Below are positions 14,387-20,580 of a stretch of 20,580 bases of DNA, in pieces. Position 1 is the first letter of the stretch; each line of letters begins with the position of its first letter. The notes beneath the pieces were generated by a model. The model searched no databases. It saw only the letters and a list, made by a program, of their open reading frames with translations, and had not been told where the DNA came from. A program made the translations under genes and the position numbers. The DNA is taken from contig JAZOUB010000043.1 in the NCBI GenBank assembly GCA_045657945.1, positions 1 through 20,580 of the forward strand, read 5' to 3'. The stretch comes from HGM04593 sp045657945. Its GTDB lineage: Bacteria; Bacteroidota; Bacteroidia; Bacteroidales; Bacteroidaceae.

Positions 14387-15058
14387 TCATTTAATTATCT
14401 CAACTTTCAAAATCCTGACATCCTCTATTGGACGGTCATTCTCGTCACACTTCACATTCTGTATATTCTCAACCACCTCAAGGCCATTCACAACCTCGCC
14501 AAAGACGGTGTACTCCCCATCGAGATGAGGTGAGCCACCAACTGTGGTATAAGCTGTTTCCTGTTCAGGCGTAAGCTGCAACTCCTTGCCCAAACGACGT
14601 TTATAGTACTCCTTGTATGCCTGGAGTTCGTCTTTTGTATATACCTTTCCCCAAACAATGTAGAACTGGCTTGCCGACGATGCTTTTGTCGGGTTCACCA
14701 TATCACCCTCACGCGCCGCAGCCAACACACCACGACGATGAAAATGTTTTTCGGGCATAAATTCGGCTTCAATCGTATAACCAAGATCACCGTCACCAAG
14801 CAATGCGCCTGTAGGAGCATTCTTTGATGTAGGGTCACCACCCTGTATCATAAAATCCTTGATAACACGATGAAAAAGCAGAGAGTCAAAACGCTGCTCC
14901 TCGACCAATTTAAGGAAATTATCCCTGTGTCCGGGCGTCTCATTGTAAAGACACATCTCAATGATACCGGCAGTAGTATGCATGCGCACTTTCATATTCT
15001 TTTGCGTACCACAGGCAACAACGACAAACAGCAATAATATATATACCAATTTTCTCAT
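14387..15058 (-). CDS. Cyclophilin-type peptidyl-prolyl isomerase, lipoprotein
   Basis: Catalyses cis-trans isomerisation at proline bonds during folding of envelope proteins. 223 aa. Seen: a lipoprotein signal MRKLVYILLLFVVVAC, which puts the lipidated cysteine at residue 16; then the cyclophilin fold with FDSLLFHRVIKDFMIQGGDPTSKN (catalytic Arg in FHRV, Gln in MIQGGD), SSASQFYIVWG, and the closing LDGEYTVFGEVVNGLEVVENI. An inserted charged helix of about 35 residues (KVYTKDELQAYKEYYKRRLGKEL...) between SQFYI and the C-terminal motif is common in Bacteroidetes members. First gene of the operon, with a strong promoter (15078-15109) that is partly built from the previous gene's terminator. The protein is expected to be anchored to a membrane facing the periplasm. 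Confidence 0.94.
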   Translation of the reverse strand: MRKLVYILLLFVVVACGTQKNMKVRMHTTAGIIEMCLYNETPGHRDNFLKLVEEQRFDSLLFHRVIKDFMIQGGDPTSKNAPTGALLGDGDLGYTIEAEFMPEKHFHRRGVLAAAREGDMVNPTKASSASQFYIVWGKVYTKDELQAYKEYYKRRLGKELQLTPEQETAYTTVGGSPHLDGEYTVFGEVVNGLEVVENIQNVKCDENDRPIEDVRILKVEIIK

Positions 15059-15077
15059 AGCAGTTTTTTTTGTGTTG

Positions 15078-15109
15078 CAAAGTTACAAAAAAAATGCAGA
15101 AGAGGCAAT
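15078..15109 (-). promoter_or_regulatory. Promoter of the cyclophilin-bcp-mscS operon
   Basis: On the minus strand TAACTTTG followed by C (15078-15085) is a full match to the -7 box. ATTG (15106-15109) lies exactly 20 bases upstream as the -33 box. The leader is very short, about 13-15 nt, before the ATG at 15058. The -33 box lies in the loop of the upstream terminator, and the spacer holds its T-run. Confidence 0.75.
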
Positions 15110-15124
15110 TTCCCTCCTCTGCAT
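15087..15124 (-). terminator. Intrinsic terminator of the DsbA-family gene
   Basis: On the minus strand ATGCAGAGGAGG pairs with CCTCTTCTGCAT (12 bp with one G-T wobble) across a 7-base loop and is followed by eight T. It lies 20 bases after the stop of the DsbA-family gene (15145). It overlaps the next promoter. Confidence 0.85.
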
Positions 15125-15144
15125 GCATAATACACACATACCTT

Positions 15145-16119
15145 TCACTCCACAGCGGCATATCTGTGGTCAAACACATGGGGATCGGGTCCCTTGCCAT
15201 TGAGTTTATAATACATAAATCCATTGCCTCGTGGAGCAACGGCCACCTCACCGGCATTGACAAGTTCGTCAAGCATATCAGGCAAACCTTTGTACGATTC
15301 AACATTCAATGCCGTATGTCCGCTACGCTTCTCCAAGCCGAACGCAGTGGCTATCTCAACAGGATAAGCCGTACCGCCCCCCTCCATAAAACGGAGCACG
15401 TTGGACTGCGTAAACTCCCCACGACCGTCATCGATAGGCTTCACACCGCCATAAGAAAGCTGTTCAATGCTACTACAAAGTATATCATAGGTAGAATAAC
15501 CACGCAACATCATCTCCTCGCCACGGTACATAAGTACAAATGTAGGGAACGAGATAACATCATATCTGCGGCAGAAGGCCTTTCCCTCGTCATACAGCCG
15601 CTTAACCATATCACTTGCATATATGTCACGGAACTTCTCCGGCACAAAGCCCACAACAGCCGACATGTCCACAAGCATATCGGCATCGCCGGTAACGACA
15701 GCGTCAACAGCTGTAGCCTCTTGTATGTGGCGCAAATAGCGCAACGCAACTCCGGGTTTCACATCGTCAGAGTAACGTGCCTCATAGACTTTCGCAGCAA
15801 GATATGCAAGGTTCTGCGGTATTGTGGAAGGGAACTCGTGCGAGAACAGGTGGAACCCATGCTCGCACACGGGCATTCCGTGTATTGCAGACGCCTCTAC
15901 CCAATGGTCATGTATCTTCCTGTTCGAGAGAGCAATGTCACCGCCTACCGAAAGGCGACGATTGTTGTAGGTCTTTATATCCTCAATCATTCCACCCATA
16001 ACATAGTCAAGTTCTATATTCTTGCCATAACGATAGGTCAAGGCTCTCAACACTGGCACACTACCCCAACACCAAGTACATACAGGGTCGGCCAAAACTG
16101 TAATTCTCATATTGCTCAT
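15145..16119 (-). CDS. DsbA-family thioredoxin-fold protein with CxxC
   Basis: 324 aa. Thioredoxin fold of the DsbA/FrnE type with a helical insertion. Seen: ITVLADPVCTWCWGSVPVLRAL, which gives the CTWC active site at Cys14-Cys17; a helical segment of about 130 residues; then the cis-proline loop RRYDVISFPTFVLMYRGEE. The C-terminal 90 or so residues (FTQSNVLRFMEGGGTAYPVEIATAFGLEKRSGHTALNVESYKGLPDML...GNGFMYYKL) look like a helix-turn-helix-like module not present in DsbA itself. There is no signal peptide, so it acts in the cytoplasm, as do the related Spx adaptor SpxH/YjbH and FrnE-type oxidoreductases. Met4 is an alternative start. It is transcribed alone and ends in a strong terminator. 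The family is secure; the redox partner is unknown. Confidence 0.85.
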   Translation of the reverse strand: MSNMRITVLADPVCTWCWGSVPVLRALTYRYGKNIELDYVMGGMIEDIKTYNNRRLSVGGDIALSNRKIHDHWVEASAIHGMPVCEHGFHLFSHEFPSTIPQNLAYLAAKVYEARYSDDVKPGVALRYLRHIQEATAVDAVVTGDADMLVDMSAVVGFVPEKFRDIYASDMVKRLYDEGKAFCRRYDVISFPTFVLMYRGEEMMLRGYSTYDILCSSIEQLSYGGVKPIDDGRGEFTQSNVLRFMEGGGTAYPVEIATAFGLEKRSGHTALNVESYKGLPDMLDELVNAGEVAVAPRGNGFMYYKLNGKGPDPHVFDHRYAAVE

Positions 16120-16202
16120 AACTTTCTCTTTTTAATGTATAATAAGGAACAAGAAACTAGAGATAATGTTTTGAGACATGGCTTCAGAATGAGCGATTAT
16201 AA

Positions 16203-16227
16203 CCTTTTTGCCCTTTTCACCCTTTTG
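16203..16227. repeat. Short 9-nt tandem purine/pyrimidine repeat
   Basis: On the minus strand AAAAGGGTG, AAAAGGGCA and AAAAGG follow one another. The tract lies between the tsf terminator and the DsbA-family start and is similar in style to the purine repeat at 7717-7758. It may affect the upstream region of the DsbA-family gene. Confidence 0.5.
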
Positions 16228-16247
16228 AGCACCTCGCATATATATAC

Positions 16248-16282
16248 AAAAAACAAGCGGCTCACTATTGGTGAACCGCTTG
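16248..16282 (-). terminator. Intrinsic terminator of the tsf operon
   Basis: On the minus strand CAAGCGGTTCAC pairs with GTGAGCCGCTTG (12 bp, one G-T wobble) across a 5-base loop and is followed by six T. It begins about 20 bases after the tsf stop and closes the ribosomal-protein operon. Confidence 0.9.
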
Positions 16283-16302
16283 CCGTTTTATTTTAGTTTC
16301 AA

Positions 16303-17124
16303 TTACTCAGCACGGAGTGTGAAACGCTGGAAGCCTGTAGCTGTAAGCTCCTTGTCGAAGCCCTTCAAGAAATCAGCAACAGAAATCTTCTCGTTCTGGC
16401 AGTAGCCCTGCTGGAGCAAGCAAACCTCCTTGTAGTACTTCTGGATACGACCGTCAGCGATGCGAGCAATCATAGCCTCTGGCTTACCCTCCTCACGAGC
16501 CTTCTCCTCAGCTACAACGCGCTCCTTAGCAATCAAAGTAGGATCGAGGTCCTCGTTTGTGAGTGCAAGAGGTGCAGAAGCAGCAATCTGCATAGCGATC
16601 TCGTGACCAGCCTCAGCGTTAGCCTGTGACAATGCTACCATTGTACAGAGCATATTCTTCTTCTGGTGGTTGTATGTGTAAACATTCTCAGCAACGAGAG
16701 TCTTGTAACCATCGAGCTCCATCTTCTCGCCAGTGATACCTGAACGAGCTACGATAGCGTCCTGAACAGTACCCTCACCCATTGGAAGAGCCTGAACCTC
16801 CTCAAGAGTAGCACACTTAGCAGCTACTGCAGCATCAAGGATGTCCTGTGTCAACTTAACAAAGTCAGCACCCTGAGCAACGAAGTCGGTCTCGCACTTC
16901 AAAGCGATGATGGCAGCGAAGCCATTCTCAGCCTTAACGAGTACACAACCCTCAGAAGCCTCGCGGTCGCTACGCTTAGCAGCCACCAACTGACCCTTCT
17001 TACGGATAATCTCGATAGCCTTGTCAAAATCGCCCTCACCCTCGGTCAAAGCGTTCTTGCAGTCCATCATACCAGCTCCTGTCATTGAGCGGAGCTTGGC
17101 AATATCAGCCATTGTTACAGCCAT
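16303..17124 (-). CDS. tsf: Translation elongation factor Ts
   Basis: Guanine-nucleotide exchange factor that recycles EF-Tu in the cytoplasm. 273 aa. Seen: the N-terminal UBA-like domain with ADIAKLRSMTGAGMMDCKNALTEGEGDFDKAIEIIRKKG, the family signature; the conserved core ALKCETDFVAQGADF, whose Thr-Asp-Phe inserts near the EF-Tu magnesium site; and a C-terminal EF-Tu contact region with HEIAMQIAASAPLAL and QGYCQNEKISVADFL. It follows rpsB by 39 bases on the same strand, the order conserved in nearly all bacteria, and ends at a strong terminator. The ATG at 17124 gives the usual short MAVT leader before the domain. Confidence 0.97.
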   Translation of the reverse strand: MAVTMADIAKLRSMTGAGMMDCKNALTEGEGDFDKAIEIIRKKGQLVAAKRSDREASEGCVLVKAENGFAAIIALKCETDFVAQGADFVKLTQDILDAAVAAKCATLEEVQALPMGEGTVQDAIVARSGITGEKMELDGYKTLVAENVYTYNHQKKNMLCTMVALSQANAEAGHEIAMQIAASAPLALTNEDLDPTLIAKERVVAEEKAREEGKPEAMIARIADGRIQKYYKEVCLLQQGYCQNEKISVADFLKGFDKELTATGFQRFTLRAE

Positions 17125-17163
17125 AGTATTTTTGAATTTTAAAAGTTAATGAATAAGTGAGAA

Positions 17164-17961
17164 TTACTCAGCAGCCTCCTCAGCCTTAGCAGCGCGTGCA
17201 CGTGTTGTGCGACGGCGTGGAGCCTTCTTTGCCTCAGCGTTCTCCTCGTTCTCCTCTGTGTCAACCTTCTCAACCTTACGCTCCTCGAGACCCTCAGCGA
17301 TAGCAGCGCAGCAAGCGTCGAGGATAACCTCTACTGACTTTGTTGCATCGTCGTTAGCTGGGATTACGAAATCGATATCGTTAGGATTAGAGTTTGTATC
17401 AACGATTGCGAATACAGGGATACCAAGACGGTTAGCCTCGTGAACAGCGATGTGCTCCTTCATTACGTCAACAACGAAGATTGCCGAAGGAAGACGAGTC
17501 AAGTCTGCGATAGAACCGAGGTTCTTCTCGAGCTTAGCACGCTGACGAGAGATCTGGAGGATCTCACGCTTAGAGAGGTTAGAGTATGTACCGTCTGTTG
17601 TGAGCTTGTCGATTGTTGCCATCTTCTTCACAGCCTTGCGGATTGTAGGGAAGTTTGTCAACATACCACCTGGCCAACGCTCGATAACGTAAGGCATGCC
17701 TACAGACTGTGCCTTCTCAGCAACGATCTCCTTGAGCTGCTTCTTTGTAGAAACAAAAAGGATCTTCTTGCCGCCCTTAGCAATCTGCTTCAAAGCCTCG
17801 GCAGCTGTCTCAGTCATAGCTGCAGTCTTGTGCAAATCGATGATGTGGATACCATTGCGCTCCATGAAGATATAAGGAGCCATTGCGGGATTCCACTTAC
17901 GTTTCAAGTGACCGAAGTGTGCACCGGCCTCAATCAAAGTTTCAAATGTAATTCTAGACAT
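17164..17961 (-). CDS. rpsB: 30S ribosomal protein S2
   Basis: Component of the small ribosomal subunit, added late in assembly and bound with S1 near the platform. 265 aa. Seen: ITFETLIEAGAHFGHLKRKWNPAMAPYIFMERNGIHIIDLHKT near the N-terminus; ERWPGGMLTNFPTIRK; RLPSAIFVVDVMKEHIAVHEANRLGIPVFAIVDTNSNPNDIDFVIPANDDATKS; and an extra Glu/Lys/Arg-rich tail of about 40 residues (from about residue 225), common in Bacteroidetes. It lies between rpsI and tsf. The 134 bases upstream hold a foldable leader (18010-18060) that may allow feedback control, known for rpsB in other bacteria. Confidence 0.97.
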   Translation of the reverse strand: MSRITFETLIEAGAHFGHLKRKWNPAMAPYIFMERNGIHIIDLHKTAAMTETAAEALKQIAKGGKKILFVSTKKQLKEIVAEKAQSVGMPYVIERWPGGMLTNFPTIRKAVKKMATIDKLTTDGTYSNLSKREILQISRQRAKLEKNLGSIADLTRLPSAIFVVDVMKEHIAVHEANRLGIPVFAIVDTNSNPNDIDFVIPANDDATKSVEVILDACCAAIAEGLEERKVEKVDTEENEENAEAKKAPRRRTTRARAAKAEEAAE

Positions 17962-18009
17962 TTTGTTTAAATTTTTAAATCGTTTACCTTCTTTTTAATT
18001 AAATTCTTT

Positions 18010-18060
18010 AACCAACCTCCCGGGTAGTCCACCATTGGAAAAATGAAGTCCCGAGTGGTT
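18010..18060 (-). ncRNA. Possible structured leader of rpsB
   Basis: Between rpsI and rpsB, on the minus strand, AACCA-CTCGGG (18060-18050) can pair with CCCGGG-(4-base bulge)-TGGTT (18024-18010), and the loop contains a small TCCA/TGGA stem. The element ends about 49 bases before the rpsB ATG. An imperfect helix with an asymmetric bulge is typical of ribosomal-protein leaders, but I cannot assign a known family. Confidence 0.45.
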
Positions 18061-18095
18061 TAGATACTAAACGTAATATATTTCGAGACCGAATA

Positions 18096-18482
18096 TTAAC
18101 GTTTACTGAACTGGAATCTACGACGTGCCTTTGGCTGACCTGGTTTCTTACGCTCAACCTCACGAGCATCGCGAGTAAGGAAGCCTTCTACACGCAAAGC
18201 CTTCTTGTCCTCAGCGTTGATCTTAACCAAAGCACGAGCGATTGCAAGACGCAATGCCTGTGACTGGCCAGTGAAACCACCACCGTTCAAGTTAACTTTG
18301 ATGTCATATTTCTCAACAACATTCAAAGCAGCGAGTGGCTGCTTAACCACATACTGAAGAATGCTTGATGGGAAATAAACCTGCAGATCCTTCTTGTTGA
18401 TAGTAATCTTACCAGTACCCTCAGTTACGAAAATACGGGCAACAGCGCTCTTGCGGCGACCTAATGCATTTACCATTTCCAT
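18096..18482 (-). CDS. rpsI: 30S ribosomal protein S9
   Basis: Small-subunit protein whose C-terminal tail reaches the P-site tRNA anticodon loop. 128 aa. Seen: NALGRRKSAVARIFVTEGTGKITINKKDLQVYF, then GGGFTGQSQALRLAIARALVKIN, and the basic C-terminal KKPGQPKARRRFQFSKR with the final Lys-Arg that contacts tRNA. It begins 8 bases after the rplM stop, the universal rplM-rpsI pair. Met1 or Met3 could be the start; MEMVNALGRR fits Bacteroidetes relatives. Confidence 0.98.
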   Translation of the reverse strand: MEMVNALGRRKSAVARIFVTEGTGKITINKKDLQVYFPSSILQYVVKQPLAALNVVEKYDIKVNLNGGGFTGQSQALRLAIARALVKINAEDKKALRVEGFLTRDAREVERKKPGQPKARRRFQFSKR

Positions 18483-18490
18483 CTGCTTTC

Positions 18491-18952
18491 TTATTTATAA
18501 GAGTTAATATCAATTGTTTTAGGAGTCTGAGCAGCGTGGTTGTGCTCTGGACCATCAAAAATGTAAAGGTTGTTCAAAAGGTGAACACCAAGACGGTTCT
18601 TAGGGAGCATACCCTTTACAACATGCTTGATAAGGCGCTCGTAACCCTTGTAACCAGCAGCAACATAAGCTGGGCTGAACTGCTTCTGACCACCAGGATA
18701 ACCTGAGAATCTCATATAGATGCGGTCATTCCACTTGTTACCAGTCATTCTAACCTTGTTAGCGTTGATGATGATAACGTTGTCACCACAATCAGCGTTA
18801 GGTGTGAAGCTTGGTTTATACTTACCTCTCAACAACTTGGCAACCTTTGTACCAAGACGACCAAGAACCTGGTCTGTAGCATCAATAACAACCCACTCTT
18901 TCTGAGCAGCTGCCTTGTTTACTGAAATTGTTTTGTAGCTTAAAGTATCCAC
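18491..18952 (-). CDS. rplM: 50S ribosomal protein L13
   Basis: Large-subunit protein that binds 23S rRNA early in assembly. 153 aa. Seen: WVVIDATDQVLGRLGTKVAKLLRGKYKPSFTPNADCGDNVIIINANKVRMTGNKWNDRIYMRFSGYPGGQKQF, and then the conserved VKGMLPKNRLGVHLLNNLYIFDGPEHNHAAQTPKTIDI. Every block matches the family. It heads the operon rplM-rpsI-rpsB-tsf and is read from a strong promoter (19145-19176) with a leader of about 185 nt, long enough for autogenous control. Confidence 0.98.
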   Translation of the reverse strand: MDTLSYKTISVNKAAAQKEWVVIDATDQVLGRLGTKVAKLLRGKYKPSFTPNADCGDNVIIINANKVRMTGNKWNDRIYMRFSGYPGGQKQFSPAYVAAGYKGYERLIKHVVKGMLPKNRLGVHLLNNLYIFDGPEHNHAAQTPKTIDINSYK

Positions 18953-19137
18953 TTTAATTCATTTAAAAAGTTAATAATTCCATCGTTCCGACACTCCTCT
19001 GCAAGATCCCTTACGGAATTAGAAATCAAGCAGATACCCTCTTCACGCTATACCCCCGACCAATTGGCTAGATTGCGTCTTTGATATAACTCAGAGACCT
19101 AAAGCATCGCTCACCCATAGTATGGGTTGATAATAAT
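18953..19137 (-). ncRNA. Long structured leader of the rplM operon
   Basis: This stretch of about 185 bases without a gene is transcribed ahead of rplM. Minus-strand helices seen: ACCCA/TGGGT near its 5' end (19113-19127); AATTCC (19020-19015) with GGAATT (18981-18976), 23 nt before the ATG; and TTCCG (19018-19014) with CGGAA (18990-18986). The last two share bases and exclude each other, which would suit a switch. From memory, a conserved L13 leader has been reported in Bacteroidia; whether this is that family needs a covariance-model search. Confidence 0.6.
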
Positions 19138-19144
19138 CGGCTTG

Positions 19145-19176
19145 CAAAATTACTTCTTTTCGCTGTAATAGGCAAG
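19145..19176 (-). promoter_or_regulatory. Promoter of the rplM-rpsI-rpsB-tsf operon
   Basis: On the minus strand TAATTTTG followed by C (19145-19152) is a full -7 match, and CTTG (19173-19176) lies 20 bases upstream as the -33 box. It is back to back with the tRNA-Leu promoter on the other strand. Confidence 0.7.
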
Positions 19177-19212
19177 CATTTGCAACTTTTTTTCAAAAAA
19201 AATGCATTTCCC

Positions 19213-19243
19213 TTTGCACGAATAAAAAAAAGCATTACCTTTG
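19213..19243 (+). promoter_or_regulatory. Promoter of tRNA-Leu
   Basis: TTTG (19213-19216), a 19-base spacer and TACCTTTG followed by C (19236-19243) match the Bacteroides consensus in full. The tRNA begins 25 bases downstream. A near-copy of the -7 surroundings (GCATTTCCCTTTGCAC, later GCATTACCTTTGCAC) is repeated in tandem. Confidence 0.8.
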
Positions 19244-20580
19244 CACTCGCAATTGAGAAGCAACAATTGCCCAGATGGCGGAATCGGTAGACGCGCTGGT
19301 CTCAAACACCAGTGGGGCAACCCATCCCGGTTCGATCCCGGGTCTGGGTACTGAAACGGAGAAAGTTGAAAAACTCTCTCCGTTTTCTTTTTCACCCACC
19401 CGTAACTCATTGGTTTGCTGATATATTAAATCAAGCACCTTGTTATATTCATTGGTTCGATATTTATTTCCGTCAAACTCTATTTTTTGAGGAAACATCG
19501 AACCAAGCAACTTTATTTTAAGCGAAACGGGAGCATCTAGAATAAACCTATCTATATTACTTATCAAGGAGATAGCATACCCCAACTTTGGTTCGACCTT
19601 GACATTGTTAGGGGTTTCCACAAGAGCGATACGCTCTTTTAGGTTTTCTGCTTCATTGGAATACCTCTCCATCAGTCTATTATAAGACACCTTGTCGAGT
19701 TCTCCATCAATATATTTGTCTTGAACACTATCCATACGCTTGATAACAGTACTCAATTCGCTTTTAAGGCGTTCTGTACGCCTTGTCTGCTCCACTCTAT
19801 CCTCTTTCCTTATATCGTTCAAAATCTCCTTATAGAGGTCAAGAACAGTGTCATAAGGTTTCAAAACAGACAAGTAATGAACAAAAGTATCGTTTACCCT
19901 TTCTGCTCTTACCCTTATGTGTTTACTATCATTACAACAAAAATAATAGGTGTACTTGCCACCATTACCCTTGCTTGTAGCACCCGTGAGGCAATGCCCA
20001 CAGATAGGGCAAATAAGGAATTTACGCAAGAACAGCATCGGGTCTTGAGGTTTGGATAATTTAGGCGCTTTACGCCTCTTGCCATCAAGAACATCTTGTA
20101 CCTTATTATATATAGACTCATCAATTAGAGGTTCGTGTACGCCATCGACCAACTTTTCGGGTTCATCCTTATATGCGGGAACTCTTATCTTACCTATGTA
20201 GAAAGGATTTCTCAACATCGCAAAATACGAACTTTCGGAAAAATTTTTCGCATATTTCCTACGGATATAGTTAGGCGTTTCAATACCTTTGGCAACCTCT
20301 GTAAACAGTTTCCTTATGAGCGGAGCAACTGTTTCATCAATCTCAATATGGGTATCGTGCTTGCTTGTACGGATATTCTTATAACCTCGTGGGGCTTTGT
20401 TTGCACACTTGCCTTTGAGAAGCGTTTCCCTTATACCATCACGAGTTCTACGAGAAATCTTGTTGTTCTCTGTCTGCGCTATACCTGCATATAGGTTGAA
20501 AAGAGTACTCCACTCTGTTGCTTCAAAGTCAATGGGATTTTCAACAGCATTGAACTTTATCCCCATTTCATCCATAAACA
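19235..20580 (-). CDS. Large serine recombinase, C-terminal part (N-terminus beyond window)
   Basis: Site-specific DNA integrase/excisionase. About 448 codons are in the window. The frame is open to its right edge, so the catalytic N-terminal part with the active serine is missing; the Met at 20575 is internal (DEMGIKFNAVENPID belongs to the end of the resolvase domain). Then come EWSTLFNLYAGIAQTENNKISRRTRDGIRE; a Recombinase domain (APRGYKNIR...RNPFYIGKIRVPAYKDEPEKLVDGVHEPLIDESIYNKVQDVL); a zinc ribbon (CPICGHCL...YYFCCND); and a coiled coil (about residues 250-320 of this fragment). The last 50 or so codons are host-like: they are antisense to the tRNA-Leu terminator and the whole tRNA (RPGIEPGWVAPLVFETSASTDSAIWA). 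The natural C-terminus was probably near NELRVGEKE. AT-rich relative to the neighbours. Likely the edge of an integrated element. Confidence 0.88.
   Translation of the reverse strand, partial: FMDEMGIKFNAVENPIDFEATEWSTLFNLYAGIAQTENNKISRRTRDGIRETLLKGKCANKAPRGYKNIRTSKHDTHIEIDETVAPLIRKLFTEVAKGIETPNYIRRKYAKNFSESSYFAMLRNPFYIGKIRVPAYKDEPEKLVDGVHEPLIDESIYNKVQDVLDGKRRKAPKLSKPQDPMLFLRKFLICPICGHCLTGATSKGNGGKYTYYFCCNDSKHIRVRAERVNDTFVHYLSVLKPYDTVLDLYKEILNDIRKEDRVEQTRRTERLKSELSTVIKRMDSVQDKYIDGELDKVSYNRLMERYSNEAENLKERIALVETPNNVKVEPKLGYAISLISNIDRFILDAPVSLKIKLLGSMFPQKIEFDGNKYRTNEYNKVLDLIYQQTNELRVGEKENGESFSTFSVSVPRPGIEPGWVAPLVFETSASTDSAIWAIVASQLRVQR
19269..19350 (+). tRNA. tRNA-Leu (anticodon CAA)
   Basis: 82 nt. 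Acceptor arm GCCCAGA pairs with TCTGGGT (one G-U at the first pair), discriminator A, no CCA encoded. The D arm contains GGAATCGGTAGAC. The anticodon arm is CTGGT-CTCAAAC-ACCAG, giving CAA, which reads UUG codons. A long variable arm (GGG-GCAA-CCC) marks a class II leucine tRNA, and the T arm is CCCGG-TTCGATC-CCGGG. All parts are intact. It has its own promoter and terminator, and the recombinase reading frame runs antisense across the whole gene. Confidence 0.97.
19354..19391 (+). terminator. Intrinsic terminator of tRNA-Leu
   Basis: AAACGGAGA pairs with TCTCCGTTT (9 bp). After one A-C mismatch, AGTT/AACT continues the stem to a GAAA tetraloop, and TTTTCTTTTTC follows. It begins 4 bases after the tRNA. 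It is also read on the other strand as recombinase codons (GEKENGESFSTFSVSV). Confidence 0.88.

Noticed and set aside
15070..16296. 408-codon plus-strand frame opposite the DsbA-family gene
   Set aside because: It is antisense to a gene with a clear active site, crosses its terminator and the next promoter, and shows no domain.
19150..19410. 86-codon minus-strand frame over tRNA-Leu (ending KKLQMLAYYSEKK)
   Set aside because: A typical spurious antisense-tRNA frame (PGSNRDGLPHWCLRPARLPIPP); the overlapping recombinase frame is the one linked to a real protein.

Overview
The window looks like chromosomal DNA of a Bacteroidales bacterium (Bacteroidaceae or Prevotellaceae grade; I cannot go lower). 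The grounds are Bacteroidetes-type promoters (TTTG, 19-21 nt, TAnnTTTG), starts without clear Shine-Dalgarno sequences, the order rplM-rpsI-rpsB-tsf, a tRNA-Leu without an encoded CCA, and protein sequences of Bacteroidetes type throughout.

Layout. (1) Positions 1-4796 are a surface-polysaccharide operon on the minus strand, read from a good promoter at 4765-4796: ugd (UDP-glucose dehydrogenase), a DUF1016/YhcG-type PD-(D/E)xK nuclease, a WecG/TagA glycosyltransferase, wecB (UDP-GlcNAc 2-epimerase) and the start of rfbA, which is cut by the window edge. This block shows traces of rearrangement: a broken wecG 3' tail just after ugd, an AT-richer nuclease gene carrying a perfect 30-bp palindrome of exactly ten codons, and a GC-rich hairpin element inserted in frame in wecB. 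(2) 4797-6754 holds a gene-poor gap, an ECF sigma factor and a small lipoprotein. (3) 6755-10019 has single-gene units: a CbpA-like co-chaperone, TspO, a cytosolic 5'-nucleotidase and a HAD phosphatase. (4) 10016-12760 is a SulP anion transporter followed by an EamA/DMT transporter. (5) 12836-15109 is an operon of a lipoprotein cyclophilin, a PrxQ/Bcp peroxiredoxin and an MscS channel, which reads as an envelope and stress set. (6) 15145-16119 is a DsbA-family CxxC protein. (7) 16248-19176 is the translation operon rplM-rpsI-rpsB-tsf with two structured leaders and a strong terminator. (8) At the right edge a complete tRNA-Leu(CAA) with its own promoter and terminator abuts a truncated large serine recombinase whose reading frame runs back through the antisense strand of the tRNA. 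This suggests the edge of an integrated element.

Most of the window is ordinary core genome. The points worth pursuing are the in-gene palindrome, the recombinase/tRNA junction, the wecG remnant, the in-frame repeat in wecB, a terminator whose loop and T-tract form the next gene's promoter, and the ribosomal-protein leaders. No CRISPR array, insertion sequence or clear defence island is visible. Promoters, hairpins and composition were judged by eye; no searches were run.
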